A program made the translations under genes and the position numbers. 64,000 nucleotides of DNA from Chloracidobacterium validum (GTDB taxonomy: Bacteria; Acidobacteriota; Blastocatellia; Chloracidobacteriales; Chloracidobacteriaceae), in NCBI RefSeq assembly GCF_018304825.1, contig NZ_CP072648.1:1161501-1225500 (forward strand), given 5' to 3'. Positions 27,213 through 38,497 of the stretch are shown in pieces (positions within the stretch are counted from its first letter, which is position 1; each line of letters opens with the position of its first letter). The notes below the pieces were generated by a model that saw nothing but the letters and a program-made list of their open reading frames with translations, was not told where the DNA came from and did no database searches.

Positions 27213-28253
27213 TCACGACTCGGTCAGTGGCGGCCGCGCTGGTCGTGGGCGTCGTCGCCGGGCAACTGGTTCCGCTTCATCAGTTTCGGCAGTGATGGGG
27301 AGTCGTCGGCGAATCGAGCGAAGGGCTTTATGGAGCGAGAACCGTGGCTTGAAGCCAAATGTTTCACGGAACTTGCTCCCATCAATCACGCACGGAAACA
27401 TCAGGAAGTCATACTGTGGCGTTGGAAATGGCAGCACGCCGACCGTCCAGCCAAGTTTCATCAGCGGCGCGGCCATTTGGTAAATCACCGGAATAGCCAG
27501 TCCACCGGCTTCCTGGATGGCGGCTGAAAGGGGCAGCTCGCCCGGACCCGTGACGTTGTACACCCCACTTCGCTTCTGCTCCAGGACCAACAGCAACGCC
27601 TGAACCATGTCGCGCTCGTCAATTACCTGAATCATCGGATCGTAGCCCAGCGGCACAGGCACGACCCCAAACCGGAGGTAGGTCGTCAAAAAGTTTTGAA
27701 CGTGCGGGCCGACGATATGGCACGGACGAAGCAGCGTTGTCGTTGTGGACTGTGACCGATGCATCCAGGAGCGGCAATAGGTGTCAAACTCGACCTTGTC
27801 GCCCATATCAGCGTAGCGCTGGATGGCCTTGAGCGGGTAGTCCTCAGTCAGAAACGTTGGATTCGTCGGGTCGGCGCCATAAACATCGGCGCTGCTGAGC
27901 AGAACGACTTGTGGGATGCCCTGCCGCTCACAGCACGCCAGAAGCCGCATCGTAGCAATGACGTTGACCGTATGCCGAACGGCCATGGGCAACCGCGCGT
28001 CGTTGGCGACCGCCAAGTGAATGACGGCGTCAAAACGTTCGTTGCGAAAAAGGTTTTCCAGCGATTTCTTGCGAATATCGAGTTGGCGATAGGTAATATC
28101 ACGGCGAATGGGCAGTTGCGGCGGCCGTCGCCCAATGCCGACGACTTCCCAATCCAGTGGAATGGCCGAAGCCAGTTGGGTGGCCAGCCCACCGGCAATC
28201 CCGGTGATGAGCAAGCGTTTGCGATGAGGCGGCGAAGTGGCTTTTTTAGCCAT
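27213..28253 (-). CDS. NAD(P)-dependent epimerase/dehydratase-like protein (extended SDR)
   Basis: 346 residues. A Rossmann N-terminus LLITGIAGGLATQLA (14-28) replaces the usual TGxxGxxG with a close variant. DIR after the third strand, HLAV and VVLLSSADVYG also fit extended SDRs. The expected active-site YxxxK is not clear: the likely region reads RYADMGDKVEFD, with Tyr and Lys six apart. Either the loop has shifted or activity is altered. The basic C-terminal tail (RRRRPRPARPP) is unusual. It lies downstream of atpD, with an inverted repeat between. Substrate is unknown. Confidence 0.78.
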   Translation of the reverse strand: MAKKATSPPHRKRLLITGIAGGLATQLASAIPLDWEVVGIGRRPPQLPIRRDITYRQLDIRKKSLENLFRNERFDAVIHLAVANDARLPMAVRHTVNVIATMRLLACCERQGIPQVVLLSSADVYGADPTNPTFLTEDYPLKAIQRYADMGDKVEFDTYCRSWMHRSQSTTTTLLRPCHIVGPHVQNFLTTYLRFGVVPVPLGYDPMIQVIDERDMVQALLLVLEQKRSGVYNVTGPGELPLSAAIQEAGGLAIPVIYQMAAPLMKLGWTVGVLPFPTPQYDFLMFPCVIDGSKFRETFGFKPRFSLHKALRSIRRRLPITAETDEAEPVARRRRPRPARPPLTES

Positions 28254-28276
28254 GGCAGGGAATCAGCGGTCAGGGA

Positions 28277-28306
28277 CGGTGAACATCCACAAGCGAATGT
28301 TCACCG
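28277..28306 (-). terminator. Perfect 10-bp inverted repeat after atpD
   Basis: CGGTGAACAT (28277-28286) pairs exactly with ATGTTCACCG (28297-28306) around a 10-base loop. It lies between the atpD stop and the start of the epimerase gene. No T-run follows on the minus strand, so it may be a processing hairpin, a weak terminator or a protein-binding palindrome. Confidence 0.45.
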
Positions 28307-28339
28307 CGTAACCAGGCGTTGGCAGGCGGCAGGACGGCC

Positions 28340-31581
<3,242 letters not shown>

Positions 31582-31620
31582 GCTGGTGACACCCATCTTC
31601 TCGTTTTTTGTGAGTCGCTT

Positions 31621-32079
31621 ATGCTTGATACCCTCTGTGTCGCTTTGAAAGGCACGCCGCGCGTCGTAATCCAGACCCTCAAGCAACAAGGTCCACTGAC
31701 GCCAGCGCAACTTGTGGCTGAGACCGGGCATCCCGAAAAGTCGGTCAAGCTGGCGCTTGGGGAGCTTGAAAAGGCGCGCCTGGTCAAGCGCGACGGCGAG
31801 ACTTATGCCTATGCGTGCCGGGATGAAATGGCGCCGATGAGTCGGGTTCCCTTCAATACCGAACTTGGGCGCAAGGTGCATGCTACCGCTTGCGCGGAAT
31901 GCTGGAAAAAATGGCAAGCCCAGCAGCTTGTGCTGATGAATCACTTTGGCCTGAACCCGCTTGATCCGCAGGCGCAGAAGTTTTTGTTTGGCGCGATGGA
32001 GTCGTTTTTCTTTGGCGACGGCACGCCACCGATGATGGTTGACACGACGCTACAAGGCAAAATCAGCCATCTTGAGTAA
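31621..32079 (+). CDS. Winged-helix domain fused to a YggX/Fe(II)-trafficking-like domain
   Basis: 152 residues. Residues 1-70 look like a winged helix-turn-helix (VVIQTLKQQGPLTPAQLVAE, SVKLALGELEKARLVKRDGE). Residues about 78-138 follow the YggX pattern: an ELG block (NTELGRKVHATA), then CWKKWQAQQLVLMNHFGLNP, a D-x-A-x-x-FL helix and MESFFFG. YggX proteins are usually about 90 residues, contain only this domain, and protect Fe-S clusters from oxidative damage. Cys residues occur in YACRDE and ACAECW. A metal- or redox-responsive regulator is my inference. It overlaps convergent waaA by 17 bases. Confidence 0.68.
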   Translation: MLDTLCVALKGTPRVVIQTLKQQGPLTPAQLVAETGHPEKSVKLALGELEKARLVKRDGETYAYACRDEMAPMSRVPFNTELGRKVHATACAECWKKWQAQQLVLMNHFGLNPLDPQAQKFLFGAMESFFFGDGTPPMMVDTTLQGKISHLE

Positions 32080-33454
32080 GACTAAGGGCCGGAAGACGAG
32101 GAAAGACATGCGCTTCCAGGGCGTCCATCGCCGCCGCGACGGCGCCCGTCTCGGCGCTCCAGACTGACCGGGCGCGCTGCGCCAAGTCAGCGGCGCGCGC
32201 CGGTGTGGTCAGCAACGTCTCAACGGCCAGCGCCAGCGCCGACTGGAGGCGGTCGGCTGGACCTGGGGCAAGTTGCCAAATCGCGTTGGCCGCCTGGAAG
32301 CGGGCAATGATCGCTCGAAAGTTCTCCGTATGTGGTCCGGTCACGATTGGGCGACCTTCGGCAGCCGGTTCAAGGATATTGTGCCCGCCGCGCGGAACGA
32401 GACTCCCACCGACAAAGGCAACGTCCGCCCAGCGATAGGCGGCAGCAAGTTCGCCGATGGTATCGAGCACGATGATATCCGCCTGGAGGTCATCCGCCTG
32501 CGGTTGGCTTCGCCGCGCAACTCGCCACCCGCGATTTTGCAGGCTGCGCGCGACACCGGCAAAGCGTTCTGGGTGGCGTGGCGCGACGAGTAGGCGACAG
32601 GTGGTCAGGCGCTCCCTCTGCCGAAGTTGAGCAAAGACCCCGGCCAGAAGTGGTTCTTCGCCTTCGACGGTGCTCCCAGCGACAATACAGGGGCGCCCGT
32701 CGCCCAGGCCGTACTGCTGTTGGATGGATTGAGCGATGCGATCGCGGCGGGCGCGTTCGGTGGCGTCCGGCGGGGCATACTTCAAGTTGCCGGTGGTCAG
32801 CACTCGCGTGGCGGGTGCGCCAAGCGCGCGGATGCGGTCGGCATCTTCCGCAGACTGCATCAAGCAGAGCGCGAAGTGGCCCAGAAGATCGCCCATGCTT
32901 GAACCCAGCCGACGATACCGCCCAAATGAGCGATCAGACAGTCTTCCATTAGCCAAGACGACCGCAATGTGGCGGCGCGCGCAAGCTCGCAGGAAGTTGG
33001 GCCAGATTTCTGTTTCAAGGATAATGACGAGGGTTGGGTTGAGGCGCTGGAGCGCACGCTCCATGACCCAAGGCAAGTCCAGCGGAAAGTGAATGTGGGC
33101 ATCCATCCAGGCAAGCTGCTCACGGGCGCGCGCTTGTCCGGCGTCGGTGGTCGTTGAAATGGCAAAGCGAGTTGCTGGAAACCGCTCCCGCAGCGCCTGC
33201 GCCAAGGGCTGACCGGCAAGGACTTCGCCAACCGAAACGCAGTGAAACCAAATGGTCGGGGCCGGCAGGGATGGGAGTCGGTAGGCGAATCGCTCGTGCA
33301 GGCTGCGCCAACTCATCCGCCGCCGGAGCGCGCGCAACCCGTAGTAGCTCAACCACAGCGGCGCGCTTGCTCCGAGCGCCAGATTGTAAAGCCAGAAGGG
33401 AAAACGTGAAAACACGCCAGAATCGAGTCCCGTGGGCGCCGCGCCGGCACCCAA
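32063..33454 (-). CDS. waaA: 3-deoxy-D-manno-octulosonic acid (Kdo) transferase
   Basis: About 463 residues from a TTG at 33454; a GTG at 33415 is the alternative, and neither has a good ribosome-binding site. WaaA (KdtA) adds Kdo from CMP-Kdo to lipid IVA on the inner leaflet of the inner membrane. An N-terminal anchor (about 22-42) precedes the GT30 domain: RMSWRSLHERF, then FHCVSVGEVLAG with the catalytic Glu, ETEIWPNFL, and GGSLVPRGGHNILEPA in the donor site. It implies an LPS-type outer membrane. It starts 27 bases after the efp stop and may be co-transcribed. Confidence 0.92.
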   Translation of the reverse strand: MGAGAAPTGLDSGVFSRFPFWLYNLALGASAPLWLSYYGLRALRRRMSWRSLHERFAYRLPSLPAPTIWFHCVSVGEVLAGQPLAQALRERFPATRFAISTTTDAGQARAREQLAWMDAHIHFPLDLPWVMERALQRLNPTLVIILETEIWPNFLRACARRHIAVVLANGRLSDRSFGRYRRLGSSMGDLLGHFALCLMQSAEDADRIRALGAPATRVLTTGNLKYAPPDATERARRDRIAQSIQQQYGLGDGRPCIVAGSTVEGEEPLLAGVFAQLRQRERLTTCRLLVAPRHPERFAGVARSLQNRGWRVARRSQPQADDLQADIIVLDTIGELAAAYRWADVAFVGGSLVPRGGHNILEPAAEGRPIVTGPHTENFRAIIARFQAANAIWQLAPGPADRLQSALALAVETLLTTPARAADLAQRARSVWSAETGAVAAAMDALEAHVFPRLPALSLTQDG

Positions 33455-33481
33455 CCGCCGGACGTGAGGCTTGCGGATGAA

Positions 33482-34039
33482 CTACTTGGCGCGCTCGATG
33501 TACTTGCCTTCGCTGGTGTCCACCCGGATGACGTCGCCTTCCCGGATGAAGCCGGGCACGTTGATTTGCAGACCCGTCTCAAGCTTGGCCGGCTTGCTGG
33601 TTCCGGTCACGGTCGCGCCCTTGAGTTCCGGCTCGGTTTCAACCACCTTCAGCTCGACGACCGCCGGAAGTTGAATGGCGACCGGCTGCCCCTCGTAAAC
33701 CTCGACTTGAAGCGTCATGTCTGCCGTCAGGTAATTGAGTGTGTCGCCCAGGATTTCTTCATCCAACCCAATCTGTTCATAGGTTGTGATGTCCATGAAG
33801 TAGTGGGTCGGGCCTTCCTGGTAGAGATACTGCATTTCGTGCTGTTCGAGGGTGGCGCGCTCAACGTCTTCGGTGGCGCTGAAGCGGTGCTCAAAGGTTG
33901 TCCCGGTGATGATGTTCTTGAGCTTGGTCTGCATCATCGCCCGCAGGTTGCCCGGCGTGTGGTGGCGGCATTCGAGAACGCGATGGGGTTGCTTGTCAAA
34001 CAAAACAATCATGCCACGCCGAATCTGATTAGCTCGCAT
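33482..34039 (-). CDS. efp: Translation elongation factor P
   Basis: 185 residues from the ATG at 34039, with AAGGAG 10 bases upstream; the upstream frame to 34210 is non-homologous. All three beta-barrel domains are present, ending VIRVDTSEGKYIERAK. EF-P relieves ribosome stalling at polyproline. At the tip of domain I, where E. coli has the beta-lysylated Lys34 (and pseudomonads a rhamnosylated Arg), this protein has Asn31 in TPGNLRAMMQ. No EpmA/EarP-type modification gene is in the window. Confidence 0.95.
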   Translation of the reverse strand: MRANQIRRGMIVLFDKQPHRVLECRHHTPGNLRAMMQTKLKNIITGTTFEHRFSATEDVERATLEQHEMQYLYQEGPTHYFMDITTYEQIGLDEEILGDTLNYLTADMTLQVEVYEGQPVAIQLPAVVELKVVETEPELKGATVTGTSKPAKLETGLQINVPGFIREGDVIRVDTSEGKYIERAK

Positions 34040-34184
34040 GACGTAAAAACTCCTTGCTGCATGAGATCTCGCTGGATGAAATGACGCCACCAACCTCAAT
34101 AGGCAGAGACCGGACGCCGTGAACGGCCAAGCACCTTGAACGTTCAACAAAAGAGCGGAAGCTACCGGATACCCACCAGTCGGG

Positions 34185-35180
34185 TCAAGGCGATGCGTCG
34201 CCGTTGGCATCCTGGCTCGGAGGCCGGTAGGGAATGCCGTAGGCGCGCAGCTTTTCGTAAAGGTTCTTGCGGCTGATACCCAGAATGCGCGCCGCCTCGA
34301 CCTTGCGCCAGGCCACTTGCTGAAGAATCTCGCGGATGTAGGCGGCTTCGAGTTCCGCCAGCGTCGGTTTGCGGGTTGGGTGCTGCATCAGCGCCGTGGC
34401 GGCCGTCATCCGCGCCGGTAAGTGTTCCCGGTAAATGACCGCTCCGGCGGCAGTCAGTGTGGCGTAATCCATGGCATGCATCAGTTCGCGCGCGTTGCCT
34501 GGAAAGTCATACTGCTCCAGAAAGGCCAGTGTTTCAGGCGCGAGCTTTGGGCAGGGGAGTCCGTTGCGCTGGGCCGCGCGGGTCACGAAGTGCCGCGCCA
34601 GTGGCGCAATGTCGCCTGGACGGGCGCGGAGCGGTGGAACCTCCAGGGCGATGGTATTCAAGCGGTGAAACAAGTCCGCCCGAAACGCCTGACGCTTGAC
34701 AGCCGCGGCCAAGTCAGTGTTGGTGACGGCGACGAAGCGGACATCCAGCGTGACGGCGCGCGTTCCGCCCAACCGCATGACGCGCCGCTCCTCGAGCGCC
34801 CGCAGGAGCTTGGCCTGGGCTGCCAGCGACAGCGCGGCAACTTCGTCGAGGACCAACGTACCCTGCTGCGCGCCTTCAAATCGGCCAGCTTTGGCCGTCG
34901 CGGCGCCGGTGAACGCGCCACGCTCAAACCCGAACAGTTCGGCTTCAAGCAGGGATTCGGGGAGCGCGCCACAGTCAATGACAACAAAGGGTCCCACCGC
35001 TCGGCGGCTGTGCTCGTGAATCCACCGCGCCAGCAAGCTCTTGCCGGTGCCACTCTCCCCGGTGATGACGACGGTGGCGTCTGTGGGGGCAACCCGCGCC
35101 GCGTCCCGCAGCAGTGCCGTGAGGCTGGATGAAGCGCCAATAAAAAACTCAGAGCCTGAACTGGCGTCGGAACTAAGCAT
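34185..35180 (-). CDS. Sigma-54-dependent enhancer-binding protein lacking a receiver domain
   Basis: 331 residues from the ATG at 35180, chosen because the frame upstream runs into the preceding gene. The AAA+ domain (about 12-240) has Walker A GESGTGKS, the sigma-54 contact loop GAFTGA, Walker B TLVLDEVAAL, an RADLFHRLN sensor region and PGNARELMHAMDY. A Fis-type helix-turn-helix ends the protein (KVEAARILGISRKNLYEKLRAYGI). There is no N-terminal sensory domain. It starts 25 bases after the NtrC-type gene, so the pair is likely co-expressed. Confidence 0.88.
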   Translation of the reverse strand: MLSSDASSGSEFFIGASSSLTALLRDAARVAPTDATVVITGESGTGKSLLARWIHEHSRRAVGPFVVIDCGALPESLLEAELFGFERGAFTGAATAKAGRFEGAQQGTLVLDEVAALSLAAQAKLLRALEERRVMRLGGTRAVTLDVRFVAVTNTDLAAAVKRQAFRADLFHRLNTIALEVPPLRARPGDIAPLARHFVTRAAQRNGLPCPKLAPETLAFLEQYDFPGNARELMHAMDYATLTAAGAVIYREHLPARMTAATALMQHPTRKPTLAELEAAYIREILQQVAWRKVEAARILGISRKNLYEKLRAYGIPYRPPSQDANGDASP

Positions 35181-35205
35181 GGCGGTGTGGCGGATGGAGC
35201 GTCCG

Positions 35206-36540
35206 TTAGCCACGGAGGCTAATGCCAAGCGCCTTGATGCGGCGGTAGAGGTAGCTCCGGTCAATCCCCAGGGCCTCGGCCGCCTGCGTTACGTTACCAT
35301 CGAATTCAGCCAGCTTGCGGCGAACCAGCTCGCGCTCGAAGGCTTCGCTGCCCTCCCGGAGCGAGCCAAACTGAAAACTGGCCCAGATGGAGTTACTGGG
35401 CGCTTCCAATGGAATATGTTCGGCCGTGACCGGCGATGCCGATTCGGTGATGACGAGTCGTTCGATCAGATTGCGCAGTTCCCGGACGTTGCCCGGCCAG
35501 TCATGGCCGCGCAGCTTGTCGTAGGCATCTGCGGTCAGGGTCAGCGGGGGGCGGCCGTAGCGTTGGCTAAACTGCTGCGTGAAGTGCTCGACCAGCACCG
35601 GAATGTCTTCTAGGTGCTCCCGGAGCGGCGGCAGTTGAAACGGCACGACATTCAGCCGGTAAAAGAGGTCGGCGCGAAACTGGTTGCGCTCGATGGCTTC
35701 GTCCAGGCGTTTATTCGTCGCGGCGATGACGCGAACATCCACCTGGCGCGCGCCCTGGCCGCCGACGGGTTCAATCGTGCCGCTTTCGAGCGCGCGCAGC
35801 AGCTTGGCCTGCATGCGCAAGCTCATGTCGCCAACTTCATCGAGAAAGAGCGTTCCGCCATCCGCCTGCTCAAACTTCCCGCGGCGCGATTCCGTTGCGC
35901 CCGTGAAGGCGCCTTTGACGTGACCGAATAGCTCTGATTCGATGAGGTCTTCGGGGACAGCCGCGCAGTTGACTGCAACAAAGGTTCGGTCGGCGCGCTT
36001 GGACGCCCCATGCAGTGCCAGGGCGACCAGCTCCTTGCCGGTGCCGGATTCGCCGTAGATTAGCACGCGCCCGTCGGTCGGGCCGGTCAGCGCGACCTGT
36101 TGGCGGAGCGCCCGCATCGGGACGCTGTTGCCGACGATGAGTCCCCCAGGGCTGGGTGTCGGCGCCGGCCGGTGGGTGGCAATGGCATGGCGCACGGCCT
36201 GTAGCGTACGCTCGATGTTGAGCGGTTTTTCAATGAAGTCGCTTGCGCCAAGTCGAATGGCGCGCACGGCCGTGTCAATCGTGCCGTGGCCAGAAATCAT
36301 GACGACCGGAATGTGGGGGTACTGCCGGCGGACGCACTCAAGGGTTGCCATGCCATCGAGCTGGCTATTCGGCATGTAGATGTCAAGCAGGACGCAGTCC
36401 ACCGCCGCCGTCGCCAGCCGACGCAGGGCGGCATCGCCGCTTTCGGCTTTTTCGACCGCGAAGCCTTCGTCTTCGAGCACGCCACGCAGTGATTCCCGGA
36501 TGCCGCGCTCATCGTCCACAATCAAAACCGTTTCCGCCAT
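35206..36540 (-). CDS. NtrC-type response regulator (receiver, sigma-54 AAA+, Fis HTH)
   Basis: 444 residues from the ATG at 36540. The receiver domain (1-120) has the acidic pocket DDE (9-11), the phosphoacceptor Asp53 in LLDIYMP, and the conserved Lys of IEKPLN. The AAA+ domain (about 145-375) has GESGTGKE, KGAFTGA, TLFLDEVGDM, RADLFYRLN and WPGNVRELRN. The C-terminal Fis helix-turn-helix is DGNVTQAAEALGIDRSYLYRRIKAL. It should activate sigma-54 promoters on phosphorylation. No histidine kinase gene is adjacent. It is divergent from trmL, 49 bases apart. Confidence 0.93.
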   Translation of the reverse strand: MAETVLIVDDERGIRESLRGVLEDEGFAVEKAESGDAALRRLATAAVDCVLLDIYMPNSQLDGMATLECVRRQYPHIPVVMISGHGTIDTAVRAIRLGASDFIEKPLNIERTLQAVRHAIATHRPAPTPSPGGLIVGNSVPMRALRQQVALTGPTDGRVLIYGESGTGKELVALALHGASKRADRTFVAVNCAAVPEDLIESELFGHVKGAFTGATESRRGKFEQADGGTLFLDEVGDMSLRMQAKLLRALESGTIEPVGGQGARQVDVRVIAATNKRLDEAIERNQFRADLFYRLNVVPFQLPPLREHLEDIPVLVEHFTQQFSQRYGRPPLTLTADAYDKLRGHDWPGNVRELRNLIERLVITESASPVTAEHIPLEAPSNSIWASFQFGSLREGSEAFERELVRRKLAEFDGNVTQAAEALGIDRSYLYRRIKALGISLRG

Positions 36541-36589
36541 GGCGTCTGTCAGGATGCTACGGTCGCATAAAAAATCCAAGGGATAACCC

Positions 36590-37042
36590 ATGCACGTTGT
36601 TTTGGTCGAGCCTGAGATTCATGTCAATACCGGCAACATTGCGCGCACTTGCGTCTGCACGGGGACGCCGCTGCACCTTGTCCATCCGCTTGGTTTTTCG
36701 ATTGACGCGCGAGCCGTCCGCCGGGCCGGACTCGATTACTGGCATCTGCTCGACCTGCACGAATGGACGGATTTTGCGGCGCTGCGTCGGGCTTACCCAA
36801 CCCAGCGGTTCCTGTTCATCGAAACCGTCGGTCAGCGTCGGTACGATGAAGTGGCCTATCGTCCCGATGATTTTCTCGTCTTTGGCCGGGAGACGAAGGG
36901 GCTGCCGCAAGCTTTACTCGAAGGCGAATGCGTCGTGCGCATCCCGATGGTGTCGCCGGCCCGCTCGCTCAACCTTTCAAACTGTGTGGCGCTGGTTCTG
37001 TACGAAGCGCTTCGTCAGTGCGGCTTTCCACAACTGCGGTGA
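36590..37042 (+). CDS. trmL: tRNA (cytidine(34)-2'-O)-methyltransferase
   Basis: 150 residues, a minimal SPOUT methyltransferase that 2'-O-methylates the wobble base of certain leucine tRNAs. The N-terminus MHVVLVEPEIHVNTGNIART is characteristic. FGRETKGLP and the knot end IPMVSPARSLNLSNCVALVLYEALRQ complete the SAM-binding trefoil knot. The length matches the TrmL subfamily, which lacks extra RNA-binding domains. An AAGGGAT ribosome-binding site precedes the ATG. It is a single-gene unit. Confidence 0.92.
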   Translation: MHVVLVEPEIHVNTGNIARTCVCTGTPLHLVHPLGFSIDARAVRRAGLDYWHLLDLHEWTDFAALRRAYPTQRFLFIETVGQRRYDEVAYRPDDFLVFGRETKGLPQALLEGECVVRIPMVSPARSLNLSNCVALVLYEALRQCGFPQLR

Positions 37043-37183
37043 CGCCTGCCTGGCTGTGGAGCGCCGGCCTGCGCCTAAAACGTTTGGTGTCCGTGGTCAC
37101 CAAGGGTGGGGTTCAGTGCTCGGAAAGCTGACAATCGGCCACGGCAAGAACCGGACCCCAAGCCGAGAAGTCTGCACTTCCAC

Positions 37184-38374
37184 TCAGTTTTCACTCACCG
37201 TGCGGGCCGAGGTTTGCGGCCGGTGGATTGAAAGCGCGACGGACCGGCTTTCAGGCGACTCACTCTCTGGCATGGCCCGCGTGGCTTCGGTGCCGGCGCT
37301 GAGCACGAGCGCGCCGTGATGCTCCTTCGAGAACAGAAGCTTTTTCGCTTCCGGGTCATAGTCCACGAGCAGTAAATCGCCGGTGCTGACTTGCTTCGTG
37401 GCAACCAGGCTCGCTATCGGGTTGACCAGGAATCTTTCAATCGCCCGCTTGAGATGCCGCGCGCCGTACTTCAAGTCAATGCCTTCATCGAGCAGGAAGC
37501 GCTTGGTTTCCGGTGAGCAGCGAATGACGAACTTTTCCGCTGCCGTCTGGGTGATCCGTTCCTGGACGGCGCTCAACTCCAACTCAAGGATTTGCTCGAG
37601 GTGGTGATCCTTCAGGCTGCGAAAGACCACGACCTTGTCAATCCGGTTCATGAACTCTGGCGAGAACTTGCGGCGCGCCGCCTCGGTGGCCGTGCGGTAG
37701 ATTTTCTGATCGAGATCGTCACGCTGGGTTTCGGGGCGTGATGGCGCAAAGCCAATGCTGCCGGTGATGAGTTCGGACATTTCCTTGGCCCCCAGGTTGC
37801 TCGTCATCACGATCATGCACTTCGAGAAATCCACCCGCCGGTTGTCGCCGAGCGTCAGCGTGGCCTTGTCGAGAATGCCCAACAACAACTGCCACAGCGC
37901 ATCGGAGGCTTTCTCGATTTCATCGAACAACACGAACGTCAGTTTGTCTTGCTCAGTGTGGTGTTTGTCGAGATTTTCCTGCGTCAGGAGCGGCGGGGTT
38001 TCCCGGTGGCCCAAGTAGCCGGGCGGCGAGCCAATCAGCTTGGCTACTTCGTGGCTGTGCTGAAACTCGGCGCAGTCAATTTTGACGACGGCGTACGGGT
38101 CGCCAAACAGGGCTTCGGCAGCGGCTTCGACGACGCGCGTCTTGCCAGAGCCGGTTGGGCCGAGAAACAGCATGGTTCCGAGTGGGCGGCCGGGGTGGGC
38201 CAACCCAGCCAAGTAAATCTGGTAGAGGTTGGCAATGCGCCGGACAGCGCGCTCTTGTCCGACGACCCGTGCCATGAGCTTTTCTTCGAAATCGCGGGCG
38301 CGGGGACTCTTCAAGTCTGGGTTGAGTGAAATCCGCTGTGGAGCAGCTTCGCCAGGCGCGGCAGCAGTGGTCAT
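37184..38374 (-). CDS. Single-AAA Clp/Hsp100-like ATPase
   Basis: 396 residues from the ATG at 38374, with AAGGAG 11 bases upstream. It resembles only the second AAA+ module of ClpA/ClpB: VVGQERAVRRIANLY, Walker A GPTGSGKT, IGSPPGYLG, Walker B FVLFDEIEKA, sensor-1 MTSNLGA, and a ClpB_D2-small domain with sensor-2 GARHLKRAIE. The Clp N-domain, first AAA and middle domain are absent. The C-terminal 40 residues (after FSKEHHGALV) are Ser/Glu-rich and unrelated. It is probably an unfoldase or remodeler with an unknown partner. I cannot tell whether it docks ClpP. Confidence 0.85.
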   Translation of the reverse strand: MTTAAAPGEAAPQRISLNPDLKSPRARDFEEKLMARVVGQERAVRRIANLYQIYLAGLAHPGRPLGTMLFLGPTGSGKTRVVEAAAEALFGDPYAVVKIDCAEFQHSHEVAKLIGSPPGYLGHRETPPLLTQENLDKHHTEQDKLTFVLFDEIEKASDALWQLLLGILDKATLTLGDNRRVDFSKCMIVMTSNLGAKEMSELITGSIGFAPSRPETQRDDLDQKIYRTATEAARRKFSPEFMNRIDKVVVFRSLKDHHLEQILELELSAVQERITQTAAEKFVIRCSPETKRFLLDEGIDLKYGARHLKRAIERFLVNPIASLVATKQVSTGDLLLVDYDPEAKKLLFSKEHHGALVLSAGTEATRAMPESESPESRSVALSIHRPQTSARTVSEN

Positions 38375-38497
38375 CGAATGTTTATCTCCTTCAACGCTAT
38401 CGTTATCAAGAAGACCGGGACAGCGTTCGGCCCATCGGGGGAAGTGCTTTGGATAGTATGCGAAAGCCGGTTTTTTTGGCAATCGAGTGCTTGGAAA

